DNA of 64,000 nucleotides from Enoplolaimus lenunculus. Taxonomy: Eukaryota > Nematoda > Enoplea > Enoplida > Thoracostomopsidae. The notes beneath the pieces were generated by a model that saw only the letters and a list, made by a program, of their open reading frames with translations, was not told where the DNA came from and did not search any database. The stretch lies in contig JASANG010004099.1 in NCBI GenBank assembly GCA_030248215.1, forward strand, positions 22,339-86,338, read 5' to 3'. Made by a program: the position numbers and the translations under genes. This document shows positions 34,164 to 45,000 of the stretch, one piece after another (within the stretch, counting starts at the first letter, position 1; each line of letters opens with the position of its first letter).

Positions 34164-34807
34164 ACAAAAATGAACCTGATTCAACAGGGAACGTTTGCGT
34201 AGACTGTGAGATGCATCCGGGGAAGAAAAAACCGGAACCGGAGCGTTTAGGTGAAATAAATTTTGCCGTAGCCTGATGTGAAACGGGTGAAACAAAATTA
34301 GGTAATAATATTTACGTGGAATTTGGTTATTTTACCAATATTTTGTAAAAAGCGGTCACAAAATTCTGTTAAACATTCATTGCGAAAAATTTCGCCAATT
34401 TTTACCTTCAAAACTGCCCCGCCAGTTACAAACCAGCTGATCGAATAAACCACAACTTACATAAAAGCATGAAAAATTTCACAACCCAAATTGTCGAAAC
34501 CTGCCGCAAAAATGGTACCGGATCCGGAACCTTAGGTTGATTTTTGTGCCAGACGAACCGGTAATTAAATTGTAAGTTTAATTTACAATTCATGACTATT
34601 TGAACATCGAAACCATTGTAACAACATAGCATATGCCCGGATACTAAATGTACTCTAATGCATATTTATTAAGCAATATCGTTCACAGGTCATTCCAGCT
34701 TTTGTAGAATTTGCATAAATCTTGACCAAGTACAATAATCAAGGCGAGGTATACATAAATTAATTTTAGAGTAGTTTCATTATAAATATTAAAGTTGGCC
34801 AATAAGT
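34164..34807. other. Gene-free stretch
   Basis: Patches with CCGGAACCGG-like words (34,230, 34,510) may be old F9/F14 remnants. No gene. Confidence 0.3.
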
Positions 34808-35015
34808 GGACCAATGTTACTTTAAGGGGCGTAACAGTAGATTAAGCGTATTCCTAAGCCTAAGCCTAAGCCTAACCCTTGCAAAAACGTATTCCTAATC
34901 CTAAGCGTAAGCTTAAGCCTAAGCAGCCTAAGCAAAAACATCAATATAGAATCTAATCCTACACTTTTATAGACCCACCCCAGAAACCTGGACGCCCCTT
35001 AAAGTAACATGGGCC
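34808..35015 (+). mobile_element. F1 variant (subfamily B) with different inner ends
   Basis: GGACCAATGTTACTTTAAGG at the left and CCTTAAAGTAACATGGGCC at the right. The outermost GGNCCAATG/CATGGGCC and the TAAGCC core are kept, but the next 15 bases differ from ordinary F1. Related copies at 37,205 and 46,681. Confidence 0.8.
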
Positions 35016-35119
35016 ATAAAGTTTAAGGCTCCATTTGTAACCTACCAAAGGCAGAACGGAAAGAATATAACGCCATTGTCCCATGTCAGCAACAGTGGCC
35101 TCCTACCTACGGGGGAACA

Positions 35120-35470
35120 CGACTGGACATCCGTTTTCGTTTTTGTTGCCGATAAAAACCGGTGTCGGGTTATATATAAAGCATGTATTTATCTCACTAT
35201 TTTTATTACAGATATGTTGCAATTGTTCGAAATGAAATAAAAATTACGAAATTCATCCAAAATTTAAAAATTTCGGCGCATCCGCCTTTTTCTCTTAAAT
35301 TTTAGAGAGCCGATGAATATTATTTACGTCTCAATTGTGTTGGAAAAAATAAAGCGTCTTTGAAATTTTTATACTTCAAGATCTGTTTTTTTGCTTCTGT
35401 TTCCGTTTCCGTTACTTCAATCACTATCCGGTTCCGTTATTTTACTGTCCGTTTACTTGCTGGTACTATG
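35120..35470 (-). repeat. F9 repeat, inverted copy
   Basis: Reads, on the minus strand, in the same block order as 30,755: TTCCGTTTCCGTTACTTC at the right edge, AATTGTGTTGGAAAAAATAA in the middle, GATAAAAACCGGTG at the left. Confidence 0.6.
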
Positions 35471-35536
35471 TCTTGTTTTAAGCGGTTTGAAACGACAAAC
35501 AAATGACAAAATCCGTTAACTACAAAACGAATGTTA

Positions 35537-36206
35537 TGCGGGATTCATGTTATAACCGGAGCAGGCGGGACACGGTTTGTCCCATGTAGATTCGACGTCA
35601 ACATTAAAATTCGAGCACTCATATCGGATAAACAGACAAACCTCGAATGTCGTATGACATTTACTTACAAACCACCGCTCACAGAAGATCAATGTGTACA
35701 AGAGTCGGTATGTCACGTGATACTGAGTGACATTTATGCGAATATCATGATATTCCAAAATTACAATGAATATCATTATGATATTCAGCGGGACAGTGTA
35801 ATCTTAGGGTGCTAATAAATTAATGGAAAGTCGGACGGCAGAGGCACAGCTGTGCTTAAAATACCAAATACACGTCTGCAAATTCATTTCCGACACAAAA
35901 CCGATTAGAAAGTGTCATAATTCAAAAATTCAAATTTCAAATTCTAGTATCATATGATATTCAACAGGACAACTTGGGTTACATCAAGTATGCAGACATT
36001 TGAAAATATATCATGTGATATTCGCTGACAATACGTCGAATATCATATGATATTGAAGGACAAAAGGTTGCCTACACATGATAATAGCAGACAAATTTGA
36101 ATTTTTGAATACGATATGGGGTCTATAAGCGGACATAATGTTAGCCAATAGTCTAATAGGGACAAAACGTGTCCCAAGCTGCCCCGGTTATAACGTGAAC
36201 CCCGCA
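35537..36206. mobile_element. F5 element, twin of the copy at 13,975
   Basis: Same 670-bp length and same ends as the first copy; TTA flanks both ends (35,534-35,536 and 36,207-36,209). I noticed about three single-base differences from the copy at 13,975. The different flanks beyond TTA show two separate insertions rather than one duplicated region. Confidence 0.92.
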
Positions 36207-36304
36207 TTAATGTCATAGGCATAGTCGAAACATATAAAAAATAGCGGAAACTGATAGTGATCAAAATAACAGAAATAGAGATTTTAAGTACAAACGTTAA
36301 AAAA

Positions 36305-36615
36305 GTTTTAAAGCCCTATTCACACGTGCAAGGTTTTATGCTGCAAAAACTTACACGTGCAATTTGCACGCGAAAGTTTGGTCACAAAACAACATTGAAG
36401 TTCTTGCAGCTGCAAATAATTCACCGGAATTCATGCAGTTTAGTTTATTTCGCACCTGTGAACGCAGTTGTAAGTCGTTTGAATTTTTTGCACCTGCAGT
36501 TTGATTGATAAATCGGAATGCTTCTTTAAAAATACCATCAGCTGCAAACATTTCGCGCAAGTTGGAGCTGCGAGTTCTTGCTGCAAAAACTTGCACGTGT
36601 GAATGGGGCTTAATA
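36305..36615. mobile_element. F4 MITE
   Basis: TTTTAAAGCCCTATTCACACG at the left, CGTGTGAATGGGGCTTAA at the right. Arms GCTGCAAAAACTTACACG and inverse. Confidence 0.85.
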
Positions 36616-36761
36616 TGTTATATTTCCCTAGAAATACAATTGAACGTTGAAAATATTGCTAGATCATTCTGTTATATTTATCTTAAACATTATCGTTGAA
36701 AATTTTGTTCATTAACGCTTTCTCACATGAATATAATATCTATTTCATCTCAAATCTGAGC

Positions 36762-36977
36762 TCATATTCTCAAATGTGTGTAGCACCTATTACCAGTTGG
36801 TGATAGGCGTTGTAACTTTCGAAGCAGGGAATAGCGAGGTTTGAAATTCAGCACATTTATTGTTTTCGATTGTCTCTGCTACTGTGCAAATTTTGATATC
36901 TGTAATTGCACCAGTTCGTTAGTTTGAAAACCTATTTTACTAACTGGTGATAGGTGCTATATGCATCTGAGAATATG
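36762..36977. mobile_element. Inverted-end element (F13), about 215 bp
   Basis: CATATTCTCAAATGTGTG and AGCACCTATTACCAGTTGG at the left face TAACTGGTGATAGGTGCT and CATCTGAGAATATG at the right: about 38 bp of imperfect inverted ends. Only this copy was seen. Confidence 0.65.
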
Positions 36978-37204
36978 GGCCCAGATTTTAAGCAAGCATT
37001 CGAGCCATAGCTGCAGTAAGTCATGTTATAAAACTTCTTGCAACGATTTCTTAAAAGGAACTATTGTGTGATAGTCAGATCGTATGATTACGTAGAAACT
37101 AAAGCATTACCTTAGTGGTAGACAATTACATTTCTCACTCCTCGTTGGTTGATTGGAGTCATTTGGAGTCATATTGTCTTCGGCACTGCAACACCAATAG
37201 GCTA
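36978..37204. other. Gene-free stretch
   Basis: Nothing that I can support. Confidence 0.3.
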
Positions 37205-37465
37205 AAGTGACTCAGAGATACGGATATTTAGGCTTACTTTTATGCTTAGGGGTAGGTTCTATACATATGCATACGCTGGGGGTGTGGGAATTAAGAACGC
37301 AGCCATCCCCCCGGTCGAAACAAATTACGCTTAGAGACGTATCAAATTTTCCATTTTGTGTTATTCCTAGGAATTTATAAGAATCTGTACGGTCTGATAA
37401 AATGGCGTACCAGGTATTTTTCGCCGTAGGACCCAAACCAGGATGCCCTTAAAAGGAACATGGGC
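37205..37465 (-). mobile_element. F1 subfamily B, degenerate
   Basis: TTTAGGCTTACTTTTATGC, then GGACCCAAACCAGGATGCCC and AAAAGGAACATGGGC. The left end is lost. Confidence 0.5.
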
Positions 37466-37614
37466 TGAACGAACATTGCAACTGAACGCAACGCTACAAA
37501 AAATATAGAATAGTATAATAGGATCGTTGTTATAATGTCAAAAACGAAACGGCGTGAGATGTTCAACTTTGTCACGTAAACACTTTGGGTACCTTAAGCT
37601 ACGGAAGAAAGAAC

Positions 37615-37790
37615 TGCAAGCTACGTTCTGATATTTGAATGCAATCTAGTAATTAGATTTGAATTCATTATCCGTTTCCGTCTCCGGTCGGATATTAGAT
37701 TTTCCGGCTCCAGCTCCGTCAGTGTTTGGTATCCGGTCGCATCCTGGTCCATGGCTATTTGGCCGGATAACAGCCACCATTTGTTACTTT
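37615..37790. repeat. CCGG-rich repeat related to 59,190-59,520
   Basis: TCCGTCTCCGGTCGGATATT and CAAGCTACGTTCTGATATTTG have inverse counterparts at 59,210-59,235 and 59,470-59,490. Confidence 0.45.
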
Positions 37791-38255
37791 AATAGGTATA
37801 TGCATGTTCGTTTAAGCAACAACGTAACGTGATGTTAACTGTAAAATGTATATGTTGGTTAGGTATACATAATAGCAAACCTAATCAAATACTTCCATAG
37901 TTCAACCCGACCATAAGAACCTAAATACACAGCGTGGTGTGAGTTTGGAGAAAATATGGTCTGTACGCAACAATTTGAACATGACAGTGTGTTTTGCTAA
38001 CCTGATTAAGAACACGAAATTATAAGGTTTGTTTAGTTCGAAAAGCTGATTAAAGAGGGCTGTAATTTGCTGGATTTTTATTTTGCAAGTTTCTATGGCA
38101 CATATACGCCAAACTAATCTAAACAAAGTTTACGTTTGATACAAAGAAATTCTCGCTATTTGATGTTGTATTTCTGAACTACAAAGCTATGAAATTAAGT
38201 TTGAATAGCGTCAGTCGACGACTGATGCAGCCATGGATACAGGTGATGGTTCCAA
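37791..38255. other. Gene-free stretch
   Basis: A 74-codon minus-strand frame (37,902-38,126) shows no motif or splice sites. Confidence 0.25.
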
Positions 38256-38263
38256 CTTTAAGG

Positions 38264-38454
38264 GGCCTATCTATAGAACACGGCCGGAACATTTTCTTTC
38301 TGGGTTGTAATAGAGTCAGTTTAAGCTTTAGACTAACTTTTTTGCTTAGGCTTAGGCATAGGCTTATGCTTAGGAACATGCTTATTCATACGCTCAGGCT
38401 TAGGCTCAGGAATATGCTTATACTACTGTTCCGATCCTGTTCTATACATGGGCC
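38264..38454 (-). mobile_element. F1 MITE with perfect 8-bp target duplication
   Basis: GGCCTATCTATAGAACACGG at the left, CTGTTCTATACATGGGCC at the right. CTTTAAGG at 38,256-38,263 and 38,455-38,462 is an exact 8-bp duplication. Confidence 0.92.
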
Positions 38455-38572
38455 CTTTAAGGGTTCAAACCAAATCCAATCCGCGGAAACTTTACTGTTT
38501 TGAACCACATTGCCCGACGCCACGCCACACAACACGGTTCATTGAGGTGCGCAGAATTTTGTAAGCCTTTCT

Positions 38573-38738
38573 GGCCGATGTATAGAACAGGCGCCGTAAC
38601 AGGTAGCATAAACATATTCCTAAGCCTAATCCTATGCGTAAGAATGTGCATAGGACCTAAGCCTAAGCCTAAGCCAAGCAAAAAAATAGTCTAAAGCTTA
38701 AGTTTACTCTATTGCAGTCCCGCAGAACATTGGCCGAA
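38573..38738 (+). mobile_element. F1 MITE, short array
   Basis: GGCCGATGTATAGAACAGGC at the left, CAGTCCCGCAGAACATTGGCC at the right. The right inner end has lost the GTTCTATAC part. Confidence 0.75.
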
Positions 38739-39019
38739 AATTCTAAAAAAAATCGAGTTCTACAGATGGTCCATAGACTGGTGTAAAATTTTTGCTTCTC
38801 AATGATTAATGCTATCAAAACGTCAGAGACACACTAGCCAGATCTCAGACAATTTGGCGGCGTATTCTATATACGTATCTTGTAGTACCAAACTGACCGG
38901 TATCTAGCGCCATTGCCGATCAAAGCAGTGGACCGGTATTCCGAACTTGGTTTGCATTTTGAACGGTTCTATAATACTGCTTAACTCAGAAATATAAGCA
39001 TAAACATTGAAAATAATAT

Positions 39020-42000
39020 TTAATAAACACGTTTGTTTCTTAAGTACGACGTAGGCCACTGCGTATCTATGTTCATTCCGCTACGTTCTTCCATATATGC
39101 GTTTGGCTTTCCCACGTTTATGGAAGCGTCAACCTAAAAATAATAAATTTAAAATTAAAAATATTTACAACATATTGCGTTTAGTATGCCTGAACAGTTA
39201 ATCTGTAATATATCAAAATTTAATCAGCTGCATATTTACTTAACTCATGTACGCGTTTAAAAACGACAAAATGGTTAAATAAATTACACATTGCATACTT
39301 AAGTACTTAAGTCGTACTGAAGTAGGGTTTCAGAAAGCCAGTCATTATCATGAATAAATTAGAGCATATTTATGCTTGCGTTACGGAATCATATGAGTAT
39401 TTTTTGACAAATTTTGAATGCAACCAGACAGCAACTGAATTTCTGTTTTTGCTTCAGTTGAAACTGGTTGGGGTTCCACATGATACAAAATGTACCACCG
39501 GGCGTTGCGTTTTTGGCCGACTCCCTGTATTTAGAAGGGGTCGCTATTACGTGCAACACCCTCTAATTTAAACTATAAAGTGGAACATTTTTGATGCCGT
39601 ATACGTACAGTGCCATGGTTCGCATAAGTTATACACCCCATCAAATAAGATAGGTGTAGGCCAAAAACTCAACGTGCGCTTCGCACATTCTTTCCTTCAC
39701 AGAATGCACCCAGTGGTACGCCGTTGTAACCCGAGTCATTATGGAGCACAACATACCTATATTAACATAATCACTTACTGGACGAATGTCTCTTACAATG
39801 GCAGCTGGTACCATACCGTGGAACCCATCTTCATTTTGGCACCGCCAGCGACTGGCCGATAAAGGCGACAATATCTATAAACCCGTAAACATTAAAAAAT
39901 TACAATACATTAAAGTAAAAGTTACTTGAACAATTTTATTTACACTGTAAATTTCAATGATTTGATTAATCAATTCAGTTAGCGAGTTGGTTATTTCTAA
40001 ATTAATATCAGTAAAAACAATATAACTCACTTTGAGTTGAGTTGATTCTTACTCTGAGTTGAGTTAACTTTGGGTGAGTTGATTAATTAACTCAGACTGA
40101 GCGGATTCAACTCATTCTGAGTTAAAATCAACTCACTGAAATGTACAGTGTAGCAACAAAATTAACCAACACTGTTTTAGTAACAAAAACAGCCGAAAAT
40201 CACCATTTCTTAACATAACCGCTTATTCTGTTTGCTTGTGTTTAAAATGTTTGTCTCAAGCCACTATAAAATTTGTTCTAAAATTAAGTATGGGTCGCTG
40301 TGAAACAAGAGTATATATCATTTGACAAAAATTGTTGATAAAAATGTACCATCGCGTGTTGCGTTAAGTATAATCCGACCCGATGTTTTCTGGGGAAGGT
40401 GTGGATGTGGATTTCAACAGACAAATTAATCGTTAACTGTAAAAAATGGAAAGTTAAATTGACTCTATCCGAAATAAGCTCTACGGGACTACAAAAACTG
40501 AATCAAATTCGACTCCGCCAGAGTCAAATTCGAGTCACTGAGTCGCACATTTGACTCTGGCAGAGTCACAATTTGACTCAGTGTGTGTAGTTCCGTAGAG
40601 CCTATTTGGGACAGAGTCAATTTAACTCACCATTTTTGGCAGTTCATAAACTGAACGAATCATGGTCCCGCTAATTTTTTCGACTAATTTCATATATAAA
40701 TTTCGAGTAATTTGCGGGTCGCGCCTAATAAATCCCGTACGTGGTCCCTGGCTGGCGGCCAAGGGGTTTCTCCTACAAATACGTTATCATGATATTTATA
40801 TTCTAAAAAATTTTCAGGCTATAAAGTATTTATCATAATGGATACGATTGGCGACCCTAATTATTCACTGAAAACGTTGGAAGAACGCGAGCAACAACTC
40901 GGCGCTCAAGCGGACGAATACTGCCGTCAACAAAAATTTTTGGAAATTCAAATCAGAAACCTCGAATCACAACAGGTTTTGCTCAATAAAGCAAAAAAGG
41001 CAAACAATGAAGTTGTCGAAGTTGATTTGGATAAGGAGATTCCTGAAGTATTTCAAGATAGTAAGTATAATCTGTATCTGTAAATAGATGTACTAAAATA
41101 ACGTGTAAAATTTATACGAATGAAACAATATATCCTCTCAAATTGGGTCTCAGAGAGTGATTAGCCATGGTTGATTTATAAGCAATTATGCAAATATACC
41201 TGTAAATAATCACCTTCCATCACTGTGAGTTCGTCTTGGCTTCTAGCGACGTAATCTTGTTGTGCTCGGCCGATAAAAATACTTGATCCAGCTAATTTTG
41301 TAAACAAATTGTTAGGTTTGTCGCATCGATCCTATTAAATTATAAAACTTTGAATCCATATTATTTATCGTTATTTCTATACCGGAAACAGAAACGGTGC
41401 ACCGAGTTTTACCGGAAACGGATATCCGGTTACACCATGGGTACCTGTCCTTCGGGATACACGAAACTGCGTGAGTTGAAGACTAAGACGCTTAGGCTCA
41501 CGGCTTATGCTCACAGCAAAAAATTGTGAGCCAAATTGACTCTCTCCGAAATAGGTTTTTTCTGACTACACAAAGTGATTCAAATTCGACTACGCCAGCG
41601 TTAAACGTGCAACTTTTAGTGAGTCAAATTTGACTCTGTCGGAGTCGAATTTGACTCCGTTTGTGTAGTTCCGTAGAGCCTATTTCGGACTCAGTCAATT
41701 TGGCTTACCATTTTTTGCAGTGCAGGTTTCGGTTTTTAAGCTTACATTTACGTGTATGCTTGGGTTAAGGATTAGCTTAATCTTAGGCTTAGACAGAAAG
41801 AATTCCATTATAATTTAACAAACACGGTATCAACGTTTGCTCAATCCATTATTTCAAGACTTTCGTCAAATTTTTGTTAGAAAAATTTTTGTTTTGTCTA
41901 ACTGTGAAGATTTACCGCTTATAAAGTTAACTCTCAGGCTTATGCACGTTCGACCCGAATATGGGTTTAGGCTTAAAATTATTTTTACTACAAAATGAAG

Positions 42001-45000
42001 TGCATCAATGCCCTTATACCAGCCAAAAAATTTGATTACAATATAGGCAATGTTCACTGGCCCAAACGTATACTGCAACCGAAATCTATTTGAAAAGTTT
42101 TTGATGTTTAAAACCAGAAATAATCCGCTTGTTTGAAAATTTAGTAGCCGTAGGGGACTTATATGAAGGGCTTCGTGTGGATAAAATTTTATATACAGAC
42201 GGGGGGCGGAACTGAGAGATATGCCTGCCAAAAAGTCGAGTATAGTGAAATGTGTCGAAGATTAAAGAATCATACAATACTGAGAGTTTAAAAACAACAA
42301 AAATAATAAATCTTACATAATCATCATTGATGATGTGTCGTTTTGTTGACGTAGAAGAACCTAAAAGTTACAAATCAGTTTTAGTTGAGTTTGTTTGGTT
42401 TTTGGAGGAATTCCACATAACCCTAGACACAGGCCTAAAATAGGTACGCAATCTGCGGTGTTTAACCACTACTGAGACTATTACTCCGCATAAGACGTGA
42501 CACCTGTTCAGGCCCAAAAAAGCAAACCTCTTTATGGTCGAGCGGTATTTGCAAACATGGCGCTTCGTAGAATTTGAACTCAAACCCCAGCTTGAAATAG
42601 AATTCTTGGTCTAATTTTGAAATACATTAATGCATCAAATGTTTCACTTATTTGAAAAGACAAGTATTAGAAAAATGAAATTTCTAAATAATTACAAAAT
42701 ATATTAAGATATATATTAATATATACATATATATTTTACCTATATATTTACATATTATATACAATTACAGATATATATATAGTATATATATAAATAAATA
42801 TAAATATATATATACCTTAATACAACGTACTATGGTCCTTTTGAAGCTGAAATCTTTGTTTTTCGTCTGCCATTATCTTGTGCTGACGATAATAATTGCC
42901 ATTTGAATCTCGATGAAAGGGTTTTTCGCCAACCAAAGAATTTGATTTCGGCACCTGTGTTTAACCGCAGAAATATTTGATAAATCTGTGCGACCCACGT
43001 GTACTTTGAAGTGCGTTCTGTTTTTCAGTGAGACTCGAATATAAAAAGTTTTAGCTATAAGCCCTATTCACACGAGCAAGTTTTTGCTGCGAGAACGTGC
43101 AGCTGCAACTTGCACTTGCAAGTTTTGTCCAAAATCCTGTTTGAAAAACTTGCAGCTGCAAATAATTCATTTAAAATCATAGCTAGGAATATAGTTCACA
43201 TGCGTGAACAACCATGCCAGTTCACTGAATTTATTGCCGCCGCTTTCTCATTGGCTGACGAAAAAATGCAAGTTCTGCGTACAATTTACACATGCGAGTT
43301 CTCGCAGCAAAAACTTGCACGTGTGAATAGGGTTTAAGATTAATTTCTTACATAAACACCGCCGGCGTGAATTATTTATTAATTGCTCAAAGATATAACC
43401 TATCAGATCTCAAATTTTGGAGCGAGTATAAGAGTAGAAATTTGTCAAAAGTGGCAACATTTATGCTCTTGTGCATTTTAACACTGAGCGTGCAATTGAT
43501 GTTAATTGCAAAAACAAATATTTGAAGACTTTAATATTTACGGGTCAGAATTCCGGACCAATTTTTTGGGTTAAAATATTTTAGCTGTTGAACTCAAAAT
43601 TTCCAATTTATTTTCCTCAATATTTTCATATATTTGTTGAATTATGAGATAAAATTTCGTGGGAAATATTATTTTTAGAATTTCATGAAATTTTCAGAAA
43701 CAAAAACGTGATGACATCTGAGTTGGGAGCGCAAGGTCTTCTGAAAGATTACACAGTTAGGGCACCGTACGGTTTGTTATTTGAAACTAAGGATACGTTA
43801 ATAAATTAAATTTTAAGTTTTTTTCAGTATCCTGTAAACTAATATATAAAAAAGTATTATTAAGGGGGAAGGTGTCCTGCTAACTAAAGTTGGCGAATTA
43901 TAAATTTGTATTTAAAGTATATTTTAGTATATATCAATGCTATGCTGATGTACAAAATGCAATATTAACTCAGAGCTTGGGGTTTGTCGACACTGTTTGT
44001 TTCAAATAATACAGTTTTATACCTGAGACAAATTTGCAGGGAAGCCATACACATCAACTGGATGTTGGTACCCGTATTGATCAGGCCTGTACGTTTGGTT
44101 TGTAATTCGATTATCTTCTGACACGGTATATAAGTTGAACCGTTGTTGATGTAATTCCGTTTCACTCGGATGTGAATTGTTGTTCAGCTGTTCTGAAACA
44201 TGAATAATTTGAGTTAAGAATGGTATTTTATTAATATCAAACTTATTTTTTTAAAAATAAATTATCTTTCTCAAAAATGTGTCTTTTCATGCTGCTGAGT
44301 TTTCAAGCAATTTCTTATCAGCTATCGTGTTGTTGAACTCTAAAACAAAGCCGAAACCCCTATTCAGATTCAGAATCAACACGAGTCGATATCTGTAATT
44401 AGAATCAATAATGGTCACTTACCGTAATACGTAAACGGTGTCTAAACCAATTAAATTCACACAGTATATAATTAATACCCAATGTGTAGATAGCTCTATA
44501 TCCATGGCAGTATACTCAAGTTTCAAAAGTATATACTGCACACTGCAAAAAATGGTGAGTCAAATGGACTCTGTCCGAAATAGGCTTTTTGGAACTACAC
44601 AAATTGAGTCCAAATCGACTCCGCCAGAGTCAAACGTACGACTTAGTGATGAGTCGAATTTAACTCTGACGGAGTCGAATTTTGACTCGATTTGTGCAGT
44701 TCCGAAAAGTCTATTTCGGAGAGAGTCGTCAATTTGACTCACCATTTTTTTGCAGTGTAGGTACTTATTTTTGCTAAATTACTACAAAAATAAGACGATG
44801 AGTAAACCTTGATCTGATTCGCTAATTAGCGTTCTTTCAACATTAGCATAATTGTATCTAAATGGTTCGTCAATGTTTTCAACGTTTGCAAGCAACGATG
44901 CGTTATTATAGTAATCTGAAAAGCTAAAATTTGTTTAAGTTCAGGTATTTGAAATTAGCAATAAAAATACAACAACTTGCAACCCTTTTATCGATTGAAA

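Noticed and set aside
42838-42890. Possible extra minus-strand exon (HKIMADEKQRFQLQKDH)
   Set aside because: Phase would fit after the 44,023 exon, but the acceptor lacks a pyrimidine tract, it is short, and its end phase does not fit the 39,020 exon.
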